Below are positions 24,753 through 33,530 of a DNA stretch of 64,000 nucleotides, in pieces. The stretch comes from Micromonospora aurantiaca ATCC 27029. Its GTDB lineage: Bacteria > Actinomycetota > Actinomycetes > Mycobacteriales > Micromonosporaceae. Position 1 is the stretch's first letter. Every line of letters begins with the position of its first letter. The translations under genes were made by a program, and so were the position numbers. The notes beneath the pieces were generated by a model. That model did no database searches. It had not been told where the DNA came from and saw nothing but the letters and a program-made list of their open reading frames with translations. Location: contig NC_014391.1 in the NCBI RefSeq assembly GCF_000145235.1, forward strand, positions 62,001 to 126,000, read 5' to 3'.

Positions 24753-25214
24753 TCACCACTGGCGTCTGCGGGTGCCGACCAGGCCCAGCCCGGCCAGCGA
24801 GATGGCGAGTCCGAGCAGCCCGGAGTAGAACAGCGACCGGCTGAGGTCGTCGGTGGCGCCGGTCGGCCGCTCGGCGAGCGCGCCCTCGCCGCCACCGGCG
24901 CCCGCGGCCGGTTCGTCCTCGTCCTCCGCCGGGTCGGCGGCGGCCCAGCCGTCCTCGTCGTCCGACCCGTCCGAGTGGGCGGCATCGGACTCGGCGGTAT
25001 CGGAGTCAGCCGTGCCGGACTCCGTCCGGCCGTTCTCACCGGCAACGGTGATCTCCGGGGCCGGTACGGGCTCGGCGAGCTGCTGGGTGGCGGAGAAGGC
25101 GGGATGACGTACCGCGAGCGCGAGCGCGGTCGCGGTGACGAGGAAGAGGAAGAGCCCGAGGGCATAGCCGATACGGGACCGGTGGTGCCGCCGCGCGGCG
25201 GGCAAGTTGACCAT
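24753..25214 (-). CDS. Small bitopic protein with acidic extracellular segment
   Basis: A 153-residue protein of unknown function. From ATG 25214 (MVNLPAARRHHRSRIGYALG) it has a positively charged head, a transmembrane helix (about residues 17-37), and about 80 hydrophilic residues very rich in Asp/Glu/Ser with DSDTAESDAAHSD-like runs. A second hydrophobic helix (about 125-147) and a basic RRRQW tail complete it. The end resembles a cell-wall anchor helix plus basic tail but has no LPxTG. The start is uncertain (ATG 25220 or 25238 possible). It converges with the second PASTA gene, leaving 3 bases between stops. Confidence 0.6.
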   Translation of the reverse strand: MVNLPAARRHHRSRIGYALGLFLFLVTATALALAVRHPAFSATQQLAEPVPAPEITVAGENGRTESGTADSDTAESDAAHSDGSDDEDGWAAADPAEDEDEPAAGAGGGEGALAERPTGATDDLSRSLFYSGLLGLAISLAGLGLVGTRRRQW

Positions 25215-25318
25215 GACCATCCCAGGTTCAGGGTCCATGGCGCGCGGGGTGGAACGTGCCGGGGTGGGCGTACCGATTCTATGGCGACGGCACGCCCTCC
25301 CGACCGGGAATCGTGAGG

Positions 25319-25606
25319 TCAGCCGACCCGGACCGGGGTCCGGACCGCCGGGCGGCGAGCCGTCCGCACGGTGTGCTGACGCGGAGCCGGCGCGGCTTGG
25401 AGCTGCCGCAACCCCTCCTGGAGTACGAAGATCGACCTCCGGTTGACCGCGTCCCCCGCCGCGTTCAACTCGTAGCCGTCGAGCCAGAGCCAACCGTCGT
25501 AGGTCGGCCAGTCGAGCACCCGGATCACCCGGAACATGATCGGTCGGAGGAACTGGACACTCGCCGCGCGAGTCACGTGCAGTACGTCACCGGAGCGGGG
25601 AAGCAC
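25319..25606 (-). CDS. Small conserved actinobacterial protein (unknown)
   Basis: A 95-residue protein. The central part RPIMFRVIRVLDWPTYDGWLWLDGYEL followed by NAAGDAVNRRSIFVLQEGLRQL has a strong protein-like composition (Trp, Tyr, Asp) quite unlike a random frame in this GC-rich DNA. It looks like the short conserved proteins commonly found beside XRE/DUF397 regulator pairs in streptomycetes and Micromonosporaceae. The last 20 residues are Arg/Pro-rich and low complexity. It is divergent from the XRE gene, with a 626-base gap between. Function unknown. Confidence 0.65.
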   Translation of the reverse strand: MLPRSGDVLHVTRAASVQFLRPIMFRVIRVLDWPTYDGWLWLDGYELNAAGDAVNRRSIFVLQEGLRQLQAAPAPRQHTVRTARRPAVRTPVRVG

Positions 25607-26232
25607 ATGGGCTCCTGGGAAGTCGGCCGGCGGGACCGGCGAGGCTGAACGGGGGTCAGGTGCGGTCCGGTGACGGGGGGTCTGCCTCGTGGACCGGCGG
25701 TCGGTGGGTCGGTGCTGGTCGGGCCGTACCCGCGGTGGCGGACCGCCACCCGACCATCACCCGGCTGCTCCCGGTTACCGCTCCCGCCGCCGCAGCCAAG
25801 CTGGCGTACAGCGACGGGGTCTTCATTCCGGGGCAGGTCGCAGGGCGCGGGACGGCTCCCCTCCGGCCGTCCCACGGACCGTGGTGCCACCACGCCCGGA
25901 GATCAAGCGAAGACGGTGAGTAACCCGTGCCATACGGACAGACTGCATCAGGGACGTGCGACATGCAAGTTGCACGTGGAGTTTTGCTGATAGGTGAGTC
26001 GGACACGCAAACGGCGAAACTTGAAGCGTCAGGTATCGGAGCGGCACACTGGACGCCGGTTTCGCCCGTCGCGGCCGGTCGACGACCGGCACCACCCCTG
26101 CCGCGAACGCACACCCGCCGCCCGCCGGTCGCGCCCGCGGTGGGAGCCGAACCGGGGCGCGACCGACCGGAGGTAGCCGGGTGACTGTGAAGCGTGGTCC
26201 CGCAAGCCGATGGACGGCACCGAGGTGACTCC
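25607..26232. other. Long intergenic region upstream of XRE gene
   Basis: No credible gene was found on either strand. A dyad TGCAAGTTGCA (25964-25974), nested inside outer arms CGTGC/GCACG, overlaps a possible -35 TTGCAC and is the best candidate operator for the XRE regulator at 26233. The first 300 bases hold only GC-rich sequence without repeats I could recognise. Confidence 0.4.
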
Positions 26233-27114
26233 GTGAGCGAACGGCGCAGCCCGACCATCCGGCGGCGCCGGCTGGGGGCGGAACTCCGCCGGCAGCGGGA
26301 GGCGGCGGGCATCACCATCGAAGTCGTCGCCGAGCAGCTGGAGTGCTCGGCCTCCAAGATCTCCCGGATCGAGACCGGCCACACCACGGCGACCCCGCGC
26401 GACGTACGCGACATGCTCCGCATCTACGGGGTGGTCGGCGCGGAGAGCGACGAGCTGGTGCAGATCGCCCGGGAGGCCCGGCAGAAGGGCTGGTGGCATC
26501 CGTACAGCACGGTGCTCGTCGGCGCGTACGTCGGCCTGGAGGCGGCGGCCAGCTCCATCCGCGCGTACGAGCAGCAGGTGGTGCCGGGTCTGCTGGAGAC
26601 CGAGGAGTACGCCGGTGCGATGATCCGGGCGGCCCGGCCGGACTTCACCGACGAACAGGTCGACCAACGGGTGCGTGTCCGTCTGGGCCGTCAGTCGTTG
26701 TTGACGCAGGACGATCCGGTCGATCTGTGGGTGGTGCTCGATGAGGCGGTGCTGAGCCGGCCGGTTGGCGGCGACGTGGTGATGCGTGGCCAGCTCAAGC
26801 GGTTGGTGGAGGTGGCCGAACTGCCGAACGTGACAGTGCAGGTCCTGCCCTTCGAGGTGGGAGCGCACGCCGGCATGGACGGGACCTTCACGATCCTCAG
26901 CTTCCCCGAGCCGAGTGATCCCGATGTCGTGTACGCGGAGAACGCCACGGGTGGACTCTTCCTGGAGAAGAGTGACGAACTGCAGAAGTACAGCTTCATC
27001 TTCGATCACATTCGAGCAGCGGCCATGCGCCCGGAGGAGTCCATCGCACACATCGCGAAACTGGCAGAGGAGCCACTGTGGAAATGGCGACCAAGGAGTT
27101 CCCCGTGGACCTGA
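26233..27114 (+). CDS. XRE-family regulator with DUF5753 domain
   Basis: A 293-residue DNA-binding protein. Helix-turn-helix at about residues 10-65: LGAELRRQREAAGITIEVVAEQLECSASKISRIETGHTT (two blocks). A DUF5753-type C-terminal domain follows with YEQQVVPGLLETEEYAGAM, LDEAVLSRPVGG and QVLPFEVGAHAGMDGTFTIL. GTG 26233 has GAGGTG five bases upstream. Such proteins form two-gene modules with DUF397 proteins and regulate differentiation or antibiotic production in actinomycetes (BldB/WhiJ-like systems). It overlaps the DUF397 gene by 37 bases. Confidence 0.93.
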   Translation: MSERRSPTIRRRRLGAELRRQREAAGITIEVVAEQLECSASKISRIETGHTTATPRDVRDMLRIYGVVGAESDELVQIAREARQKGWWHPYSTVLVGAYVGLEAAASSIRAYEQQVVPGLLETEEYAGAMIRAARPDFTDEQVDQRVRVRLGRQSLLTQDDPVDLWVVLDEAVLSRPVGGDVVMRGQLKRLVEVAELPNVTVQVLPFEVGAHAGMDGTFTILSFPEPSDPDVVYAENATGGLFLEKSDELQKYSFIFDHIRAAAMRPEESIAHIAKLAEEPLWKWRPRSSPWT

Positions 27115-27305
27115 CGCAGGCGACGTGGTTCAAGAGCTCGAAGAGCGGGCCGAACTGCGACAACTGCGTCGAGGTCGCGTACGTGACCGGGGCGGTCGGG
27201 GTGCGGGACTCGAAGGACAAGACCGGCCCGGCTCTGGTCTTCGCACCGGGCGACTGGCACGCCTTCGTCGCCCGCGCCCGGAACGGCGTGTTCGGCCGGA
27301 GCTGA
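27078..27305 (+). CDS. DUF397 small partner protein
   Basis: A 75-residue DUF397 protein. Family blocks visible are ATWFKSSKSGPNCDNCVEVAY, then VGVRDSKDKTGPALVFAPGDWHAFV. GTG 27078 lies 5 bases after AGAGGAG and overlaps the XRE gene end by 37 bases, so translation is coupled. It is the putative antagonist or co-factor of the neighbouring XRE regulator, as in BldB/WhiJ-type loci. A strong hairpin terminator follows the stop. Confidence 0.92.
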   Translation: MEMATKEFPVDLTQATWFKSSKSGPNCDNCVEVAYVTGAVGVRDSKDKTGPALVFAPGDWHAFVARARNGVFGRS

Positions 27306-27320
27306 CCGGCACCGAGATGT

Positions 27321-27352
27321 GGTCCCGCCCGGCAGCGTCGCCGGGCGGGACC
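27321..27352 (+). terminator. Hairpin terminator after DUF397 gene
   Basis: GGTCCCGCCCGGC (27321-27333) and GCCGGGCGGGACC (27340-27352) form a perfect 13-base stem with a 6-base loop, followed by ATTC, 15 bases after the stop codon. Confidence 0.85.
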
Positions 27353-27454
27353 ATTCGCGTCCGCGTGCCCGTGCGGCGGCGGGCACCCGTCGCCAGTTCC
27401 GATCCGCCTCGTTGAACCGCACGGATCGGCAACCGAACAAGGCAGGCGAGACGG

Positions 27455-27853
27455 ATGACGACGATCGGTTCAGAGAACCTCACCAGCGGCCCGGGCAAGC
27501 CCGAGCGGTTCGGTGGCAAGTACCGGGGTGCCCGCCGGGACACCGTCCTCACCGAGGTGGTCTCCGGTGACGGCGAGGACGCCCGCGAGAGTGGCGTCCC
27601 CGAGCAGGCCACGGCGCCGCTGTCCCTGCCGTCGCTGGACCCCAACCCGCTGACCGAGCCGTCCTTCCCGCCGAGCGGCTGGCCGGTCGAGCAGCAGGAG
27701 TCCCTGGTGGACCACCCGCTGCTGCGCGGCCTGTTGATGGAACTGCCCCCGAAGGGCAGCGTGCCCCCGCCCGGCTGGCTGGACCGCTGGTTCGAGGCGA
27801 CCCGGGCGATCCTGGAACTGCTATACGTGCAGGGCGCGAGCCGGTCGCGCTGA
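27455..27853 (+). CDS. Hypothetical protein
   Basis: A 132-residue protein, no recognised domain. The first 60 residues are polar and probably disordered. The second half, with LDPNPLTEPSFPPSGWPVEQ, LVDHPLLRGLLMELP and WLDRWFEATRAILELLY, looks like a small helical domain. The start ATG 27455 lies 150 bases after the XRE/DUF397 pair, beyond its terminator. Its 3' end overlaps the convergent membrane gene by 33 bases, which is unusual and would make antisense transcripts. Confidence 0.6.
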   Translation: MTTIGSENLTSGPGKPERFGGKYRGARRDTVLTEVVSGDGEDARESGVPEQATAPLSLPSLDPNPLTEPSFPPSGWPVEQQESLVDHPLLRGLLMELPPKGSVPPPGWLDRWFEATRAILELLYVQGASRSR

Positions 27854-28423
27854 CACCGCCTCGGCGGCCGGCATCGCCCGCTCGGCGAGCCGGTTGTGCC
27901 GGAGCGCGTGGCGTACTCCGATCGTGCACACGCCGAGCACCCCGACGGTGATCACCGGTCCGGCGACGCCCGGCGCGGTGAACAGGTCGACGCCGATCGC
28001 CGGCAGCACCGCCACCAGTACCGCGATCGCCGTCGCCTGGAGCGGCAGCGCGATCAGCGGGTGCGCTGCCGCCGCGCGCAGCCCGTGCGGGGCGGGCGTC
28101 TCCGGCGCCGCCGCGAACGCGCCCGCGCCGGACCGCAGCCGCCGGACCCGCCGTACCGTGCAGACCGCCACGACGGCCGCCGGCACCGCGGCGACGCCGA
28201 GCGCGGCGGCGGCCCGGTCCACAGTGGTGTCACCGGCGCTCTGCAGGCCCGCGGCGAGGACCGCCGCGGTGAGCGCGAGGCCGGTCAGCACCAGGACGGA
28301 CAACCATCCGGTACGCCGGCGCAGCGCGCGGGCGCGGTCCAGCCCGGGCAGGCCCTCCGCGACCAGTCCGGCGGCGAGCCAGACGGCGGCGACGGGAAGC
28401 AGCAGGGCGAGACGGTCATCCAT
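27821..28423 (-). CDS. Multi-pass membrane protein, unknown
   Basis: A 200-residue protein with five or six hydrophobic segments (about residues 5-22, 40-62, 72-90, 122-145, 150-170), short Arg-rich loops (CTVRRVRRLRSG) and no recognised catalytic motif. ATG 28423. The 3' end overlaps the convergent hypothetical gene for 33 bases. It lies close to the sugar epimerase/glycosyltransferase pair, but on a separate transcript because 86 bases separate it from the WecG gene. Function unknown. Confidence 0.65.
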   Translation of the reverse strand: MDDRLALLLPVAAVWLAAGLVAEGLPGLDRARALRRRTGWLSVLVLTGLALTAAVLAAGLQSAGDTTVDRAAAALGVAAVPAAVVAVCTVRRVRRLRSGAGAFAAAPETPAPHGLRAAAAHPLIALPLQATAIAVLVAVLPAIGVDLFTAPGVAGPVITVGVLGVCTIGVRHALRHNRLAERAMPAAEAVSARPARALHV

Positions 28424-28509
28424 GGCCCTTAGCCTTGCCCGTTTCGACGTCCGCCGAATCCGGGACGGCACCCCGGTTCGTCCCGTACCCGTGCCCGTAG
28501 GGGTACGGC

Positions 28510-29316
28510 TCAGACGTCGAACGTGGCCGGTCGCCCGGTGGCCGGCGCCGGCGGGTTGGCCTTCCACAGGCCGGTCTTCTGGGCCGCGAGCCGGGCCAGG
28601 TAGGCCGGGTTGAGGATGACGTACCTGCGCCACAGGCGCTTGGGCTCCAGGCCGAGCCGCCAGAACCACTCCAGCCCGGCGCGCTGCATCCACGGTGGCG
28701 GGTTGCGCAGCAGGCCGGCGTGGTAGTCGAAGGCCGCGCCGACTGCCATCAGCGGCATGTCCAGCAGCGGGCGCATCGCGTACGCGAAGACCTCCTGGCG
28801 CGGGCAGCCCAGCCCGACCAGGACGAGGCGGGCGCCGCTGGCCCGGATCCGGTCGGCGATCTCGGCGTCCTCGCCCGGCGCGACGGCGCGGAACTTGGAC
28901 GGCTCGACCCCGGCGACCTTCAGCGCGGGAAACTTGCGCTCCAGCGCCGGGACCAGCCGGGACAGCGTCTCCTCGGTGGAGCCGTAGAGGTAGACGGGCA
29001 GCCCTTCCTCGGCGAACCGGGCGAGCACCCGCAGGGTCAGCTCCGGCCCGTAGACGCGGTCGGTGAGCCCGGCGCCGTGCAGCAGGTTGAGCGCCCAGCG
29101 CACCGGCTGCCCGTCCGGGGTGACCACGTCGAACGAGTTGAGCCGGGCGTTGTGCGCCGGGTCGAGCACGCCGGTCATCACGCCGTGCACGGCGAGCGCG
29201 GTGAGCGCCAGCGGGCGGCGTTCGTGCGCGGCCGCCACCACGGCCTCGGTGGCCCGGGCGTAGTCGGTGGCGTCGACCCCGACGCCGAGCACGTTGCGCT
29301 TGGTCCCGGTGGTCAT
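28510..29316 (-). CDS. WecG/TagA/CpsF-family glycosyltransferase
   Basis: A 268-residue GT26 enzyme. The N-terminus has [20 protein letters not shown]; the core includes [14 protein letters not shown] and GPELTLRVL (donor-binding region). The end has [22 protein letters not shown], then [13 protein letters not shown] and [21 protein letters not shown], the family signature. Relatives add ManNAc, ManNAcA or other sugars to a lipid carrier during teichoic acid, enterobacterial common antigen or exopolysaccharide synthesis. ATG 29316 overlaps the epimerase stop by 4 bases (ATGA), so both are co-translated. It probably works with the epimerase to make and transfer an unusual sugar; substrate not predictable. 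Confidence 0.92.
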   Translation of the reverse strand: MTTGTKRNVLGVGVDATDYARATEAVVAAAHERRPLALTALAVHGVMTGVLDPAHNARLNSFDVVTPDGQPVRWALNLLHGAGLTDRVYGPELTLRVLARFAEEGLPVYLYGSTEETLSRLVPALERKFPALKVAGVEPSKFRAVAPGEDAEIADRIRASGARLVLVGLGCPRQEVFAYAMRPLLDMPLMAVGAAFDYHAGLLRNPPPWMQRAGLEWFWRLGLEPKRLWRRYVILNPAYLARLAAQKTGLWKANPPAPATGRPATFDV

Positions 29317-30386
29317 GCCTTCGGCACCCACTTGTCGGCGTTCGCCTCGTAGATCTCGCGGAGGATCATCGGCACGTCGTACGTGATCTTCCAGGACGGG
29401 TAGTGCTCCTCGAAGCGGGCCATGCTGCTGACGTACCACTGGTGGTCGCCGGTGCGGGCCTGCTCGACGTAGTTGATCCGGGCCTCGCGGCCGGTGATCT
29501 CCTGGGCGACCCGGAACGCCTCGATGTGCGAGGTGTTGGAGTGCCGGCCGCCGCCGAGGTTGTAGACCTGGGCCGAGCGCGGCTCCCGGAAGAACGCCTC
29601 GAACGCGGTGAGGACGTCGTGCGAGTGGATGGCGTCCCGGACCATCTTCCCCTTGTAGCCGAAGAGGTTGTACGTCCGGCCCTCCATCACGCAGCGCATC
29701 AGGTACGCCAGGAAGCCGTGCAGCTCGGCGGCGGAGTGCGCCGGGCCGGTCAGCGTGCCGCCCCGGAAGCAGGCGGTCCTCATGTCGAAGTAGCGGCCGT
29801 ACTCCTGGACCATCACGTCGGAGGCGACCTTCGAGGCGCCGAAGATCGAGTGCAGCGACTCGTCGATCGACATGTCCTCGGTGATGCCGTCGTACCAGCG
29901 GTGGTCCTCGGGCAGCTCGTACCGGGTCTCCAGCTCGATCAGCGGGAGCGAGTTCGGCCGGTCGCCGTACACCTTGTTGGTGGAGCAGTGGATGAACGGC
30001 GCGTCGACGGCGTGCCGCCGGGTGTTCTCCAGCACGTTGAGCGTGCCGCCGGCGTTCACGTCGAAGTCGGTGAACGGCTCCTTGGCGGCCCAGTCGTGGC
30101 TCGGCTGGGCGGCGCTGTGGATCACCACGGCGATGTCCTTGCCGTACCGCTTGAAGACCTGCTCCAGCCCGTCGCGGTCGCGGATGTCGACGGCGTGGTG
30201 GGTGTACGCGGAGCCGAGGTCGGCGGCGAGCCGGTCGAGGCTCCAGGCGGTCGAGCCGTCCTCGCCGAAGAAGTACCGCCGCATGTCGTTGTCGATGCCG
30301 ACCACGTCGAGACCGAGTCCGGCGAAGTGCCGGGCCGCCTCGGAGCCGATCAGACCGCCGGAACCGGTCACCAACGCGACAGTCAC
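29313..30386 (-). CDS. NAD-dependent sugar epimerase/dehydratase (CDP-paratose epimerase-like)
   Basis: A 357-residue extended SDR. The Rossmann motif [17 protein letters not shown] is at the N-terminus and [18 protein letters not shown] (residues 31-48) resembles CDP-paratose/tyvelose 2-epimerases. The catalytic Tyr of YxxxK is replaced by Phe (F182-G-A-S-K186), while CSTNKVYG keeps the Ser/Thr. GTG 30386 is preferred because AGGAG ends eight bases before it. It overlaps the glycosyltransferase gene by 4 bases. It likely interconverts a nucleotide sugar for a surface glycan. The missing Tyr either reflects a family variant or altered chemistry. Confidence 0.87.
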   Translation of the reverse strand: MTVALVTGSGGLIGSEAARHFAGLGLDVVGIDNDMRRYFFGEDGSTAWSLDRLAADLGSAYTHHAVDIRDRDGLEQVFKRYGKDIAVVIHSAAQPSHDWAAKEPFTDFDVNAGGTLNVLENTRRHAVDAPFIHCSTNKVYGDRPNSLPLIELETRYELPEDHRWYDGITEDMSIDESLHSIFGASKVASDVMVQEYGRYFDMRTACFRGGTLTGPAHSAAELHGFLAYLMRCVMEGRTYNLFGYKGKMVRDAIHSHDVLTAFEAFFREPRSAQVYNLGGGRHSNTSHIEAFRVAQEITGREARINYVEQARTGDHQWYVSSMARFEEHYPSWKITYDVPMILREIYEANADKWVPKA

Positions 30387-30461
30387 ACGCCACTCCTGGT
30401 CCATGGGAGGCAGGGAAACCATCGGAGCATAGCGTGACGTCCGGAACGCCCCGATACGAAG

Positions 30462-30490
30462 CAAGGGCCCCGCTGTGTGCGGAGCCCTTG
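30462..30490 (-). terminator. Terminator downstream of tRNA-Leu
   Basis: On the minus strand CAAGGGC and GCCCTTG pair (30462-30468 with 30484-30490), extended by CCGC/GCGG around a TGTGT loop. It lies 4 bases beyond the tRNA 3' end and stops its transcript. Confidence 0.8.
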
Positions 30491-30493
30491 TCC

Positions 30494-30579
30494 TGGTGGG
30501 GATGGGGGGAGTTGAACCCCCACGTCCTTTCGGACACACGGACCTGAACCGTGCGCGTCTGCCATTCCGCCACATCCCC
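30494..30579 (-). tRNA. tRNA-Leu (CAG)
   Basis: On the minus strand an 86-nt tRNA begins GGGGATGTGGCGGAATGGCAG, has an anticodon stem CACGG/CCGTG with loop TTCAGGT (anticodon CAG), a long leucine-type variable arm (TGTCCGAAAGGACG) and the T-arm GGGGGTTCAACTCCCCC. The acceptor strand CATCCCC is followed by A and an encoded CCA. It sits just upstream of fhaA, the same arrangement seen next to mycobacterial division loci. Confidence 0.97.
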
Positions 30580-30815
30580 GTGGCACGACCTGGAACACCA
30601 TATCGCATCCCGCGCCCGCCATCTGCGGCGGGTGCCGGGACATATTACGCTGTCCACTGGTCACGCCACGAACGATCACCGCTCGTGGCGGGCGAAACTT
30701 TAGCACGCTCGCGGGCCTGGTCACGAACGGGCCGACGGCAGCCGGCCGAGCGGCGTGTGAGCTGCGGAGGCGGTGTCCGGATACCATCATTGCCTCGGGA
30801 CCCGAGGAGGAGCCG

Positions 30816-31577
30816 GTGAGCGTGCTGCAACGCTTCGAGAAGCGTCTGGAAGGCCTGGTCGAGGGGGCCTTCGCCAAGGTCTTCAAAGGGGTGGTCCACC
30901 CCGTGGAGATCCTCAACGCCATGCAGCGGGAGGCCGAGGCGCACAAGGCGATCCTGGCCGGTGGGCGCACCCTTGTGCCCAACCGCTACGTGATCGATCT
31001 CTCGCCCTACGACCACAGTCGGCTGGCGCCGTACGCTGCCGCGCTGGCCCAGGAGCTGGCCCAGTCGCAGGCGGAGTTCATCGGCGAGCAGGCGTGGACG
31101 GTCTACGGCGACGTGATCGTCGAGGTCGAACGCGGTGAGGGCCTGGACACCGGCATGTTCCGGGTCACCGCCGAGGTCTACACCGGCGGGGACGTCGCCC
31201 CGGTCTCCGCGCCCGGCGGCTACGACGCCGGCCCGGCGTACCCGGCGTACGACCAGGGTGGCGGCTACGGCCCTCCGCCCGGTCACGGCGGCGGCCGCAA
31301 CGTCCGCCTGGTCTCCGGCGACGGCCGCACCTACCCCCTCCAGATGGGCTCGACCGTGATCGGCCGCGGCGACCAGGCCAACCTGCGCCTGCCCGACGTC
31401 GGCATCTCCCGGCGCCACGCCCGGCTGGACTTCGACGGCGGCCAGGTGGTGCTGACCGACCTGGGCTCCACCAACGGCACGATGGTCAACGGCCAGCGGG
31501 TCTCGGCGGTCGCCCTCAACCCCGGCGACATGATCCAGCTCGGCACCACGACGCTGACCTTCCGCGTGGACGGCTGA
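30816..31577 (+). CDS. fhaA: FhaA, FHA-domain cell-division/cell-wall regulator
   Basis: A 253-residue protein. The N-terminal FhaA-specific domain (DUF3662, about residues 1-115: VLQRFEKRLEGLVEGAFAKV...) is followed by a Gly/Pro/Tyr-rich linker and a C-terminal FHA domain (about 165-250) with STVIGRGDQANLRLP, ISRRHARL and LGSTNGTMVNG, the phospho-threonine binding signature. In mycobacteria FhaA binds phosphorylated MviN/MurJ-type targets of PknB and controls peptidoglycan precursor flow. GTG 30816 follows GAGGAG. First gene of the seven-gene kinase/division operon. Confidence 0.95.
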   Translation: MSVLQRFEKRLEGLVEGAFAKVFKGVVHPVEILNAMQREAEAHKAILAGGRTLVPNRYVIDLSPYDHSRLAPYAAALAQELAQSQAEFIGEQAWTVYGDVIVEVERGEGLDTGMFRVTAEVYTGGDVAPVSAPGGYDAGPAYPAYDQGGGYGPPPGHGGGRNVRLVSGDGRTYPLQMGSTVIGRGDQANLRLPDVGISRRHARLDFDGGQVVLTDLGSTNGTMVNGQRVSAVALNPGDMIQLGTTTLTFRVDG

Positions 31578-31583
31578 TCCGCG

Positions 31584-32069
31584 TTGCCGGAACTCGTCAT
31601 CACCGTCGCTCGGTTCGGGTTCCTGATCCTGCTGTGGATCTTCGTGTTCACGGTGGTCGGCGTGATCCGCCGGGACCTCTTCGCCGGTGCCCGGTCGGGC
31701 CGGCTCGTGGCCGCGCCGCGGGGGATCGGCGCGTCGACCGGGCAGCCGGGGAAGCCGGCGAAGGCCAAGCGCGGCCGGGCCGCCCACCAGCTGGTGGTCA
31801 CCGCCGGTCAGCTCGCCGGCACCCGGATCACGCTCGGGGAGGCCCAGATCACCATCGGCCGCGCGGAGGACTCGACCCTGGTGATCACCGACGACTACGC
31901 CTCGGCGCGACACGCCCGGCTGGTGCCCCGCGACGGGCAGTGGTACGTCGAGGACCTCGGATCGACTAACGGCACCTATCTCGATCGCGCTAAGGTCACC
32001 GGACCAACCCCCGTCCCCCTCGGCGTGCCGATCCGGATCGGCCGCACTTCCCTCGAATTACGGCCATGA
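31584..32069 (+). CDS. fhaB: FhaB (FipA), membrane FHA-domain protein
   Basis: A 161-residue protein: one N-terminal transmembrane helix (PELVITVARFGFLILLWIFV, about residues 2-28), a basic linker, and a C-terminal FHA domain (about 80-160) with ITIGRAEDSTLVITDDYASARHARL and LGSTNGTYLDR. TTG 31584. FhaB/FipA interacts with FtsZ and FtsQ under kinase control in mycobacteria. It lies 6 bases after fhaA and overlaps pstP by 4 bases (ATGA). Expected to sit at the septum or pole. Confidence 0.95.
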   Translation: MPELVITVARFGFLILLWIFVFTVVGVIRRDLFAGARSGRLVAAPRGIGASTGQPGKPAKAKRGRAAHQLVVTAGQLAGTRITLGEAQITIGRAEDSTLVITDDYASARHARLVPRDGQWYVEDLGSTNGTYLDRAKVTGPTPVPLGVPIRIGRTSLELRP

Positions 32070-33502
32070 CTCTGACCCTGCGCTACGCGGCCCACAGCGA
32101 CCGCGGTCTGATCCGAGACGGTAATCAAGATTCCGTCTACGCCGGACCGCGGCTGCTCGCCGTGGCCGACGGCATGGGCGGCATGGCCGCCGGTGACGTC
32201 GCCAGCAACATCGTCATCGGTGCCATGGCGCCCCTCGACGAGGACGTCCCCGGTGACGCCCTGGTCGACGCGCTCCGCTCCGCCGTGGGCACCGCCAACC
32301 AGCAGCTCCGCGACACCGTGGACGCCAACCCGCAGCTGGAGGGGATGGGCACGACGCTCACTGCGACCCTCTTCTCCGGCAGCAAGCTCGGCATGGTCCA
32401 CATCGGTGACTCCCGGGCCTATCTCCTGCGCAACGGCGAGTTCGCGCAGATCACCAAGGACGACACGTACGTCCAGATGCTCGTCGACGAGGGCCGGATC
32501 AGCGCGGAGGAGGCGAGCAGTCACCCCCAGCGCTCGCTGCTCACCCGGGCGCTCGACGGCCGCGACATCGACCCGGAGTACAGCGTCCGCCAGGTGCTGC
32601 CCGGCGACCGCTACCTGATCTGCTCCGACGGGCTCTCCGGCGTGGTCAGCGCGGAGACCATCGCGGACACCATGCGGGAGTACCCCGACCCGCAGCGGTG
32701 CGTGGAACGCCTGGTGCAGCTCGCGCTGCGCGGCGGCGGCCCGGACAACATCACGGTGATCATCGCCGACGCCACCGACCAGGACATCGTCGAGGCGTCC
32801 CCGATCGTCGGCGGCGCCGCCGCCCGCGACCGGGGCATGGCGACCTCGGCCGACGACTCCACCCCGGCGGCCCGCGCCTCGGCGCTGTCCGCCCCCCGGC
32901 CACCCGCGCCGGAGGAGCCGGCGGACAACCGCGACGACGAGCCGGAACGGCGTCGCCGCCGGCCGCTGCGCACCGTCGCGATGGTGCTGGCGCTCGCGGT
33001 GATCGTCGGCGGTGGCGCGTTCGGCGGGTGGACGTACACCCAGCGGCAGTTCTACGTCGGCGCCACCGACGACGGCCAGCTCGCGGTCTTCCGCGGGGTG
33101 CCCGGCCAGGTCGCCGGACTGGACCTGTCGAACGTGCACGAGCGCAGCGAGGCCCGGCTCGACGACCTCACCCTCGCCGCCCAGGAGCGGGTGAAGCAGG
33201 GCATCCAGGCCCGCAACGAGCCGGACGCGGAGCGCCGGCTGGCGGAGCTGACGAGTGAGGATCCGGCGAACCCGAACCTCAAGCCGCTCTGCCCGCCCGA
33301 CCCGTCGCCCGGTGCGACCAGTCCGAGCCCGGCAGCGGGCGGGCTGAACCCGCAGGTCAGCGGCAGTCCCGCACCGTCCGTTCCGCCGGCCGGCTCACCG
33401 AGCCCCGGCGCGTCGACGCCGCTGACGACCATCACGCCCGACGCCGTACCCTCCGACACCGTTCCGCCGGCCGACCCGGCGGGTTGCCGGTCGCCGGAGT
33501 GA
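32066..33502 (+). CDS. pstP: PstP, PP2C-type Ser/Thr protein phosphatase
   Basis: A 478-residue membrane phosphatase. The PP2C domain (about residues 1-240) has the metal motifs RDGNQDSVYAG, VADGMGGMAAGD, HIGDSRAYLLR and GGGPDNITVI. A basic/Pro-rich juxtamembrane region precedes one transmembrane helix (about 308-330), with an extracytoplasmic Pro/Ser tail. It removes phosphate from PknA/PknB and their substrates (FHA proteins, wall enzymes). It overlaps fhaB by four bases. The extracellular tail is longer and more Pro/Ser-rich than a minimal phosphatase needs. Confidence 0.95.
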   Translation: MTLTLRYAAHSDRGLIRDGNQDSVYAGPRLLAVADGMGGMAAGDVASNIVIGAMAPLDEDVPGDALVDALRSAVGTANQQLRDTVDANPQLEGMGTTLTATLFSGSKLGMVHIGDSRAYLLRNGEFAQITKDDTYVQMLVDEGRISAEEASSHPQRSLLTRALDGRDIDPEYSVRQVLPGDRYLICSDGLSGVVSAETIADTMREYPDPQRCVERLVQLALRGGGPDNITVIIADATDQDIVEASPIVGGAAARDRGMATSADDSTPAARASALSAPRPPAPEEPADNRDDEPERRRRRPLRTVAMVLALAVIVGGGAFGGWTYTQRQFYVGATDDGQLAVFRGVPGQVAGLDLSNVHERSEARLDDLTLAAQERVKQGIQARNEPDAERRLAELTSEDPANPNLKPLCPPDPSPGATSPSPAAGGLNPQVSGSPAPSVPPAGSPSPGASTPLTTITPDAVPSDTVPPADPAGCRSPE

Positions 33503-33530
33503 GTGCCGGCTCGATCCCGAGGACGTATCC

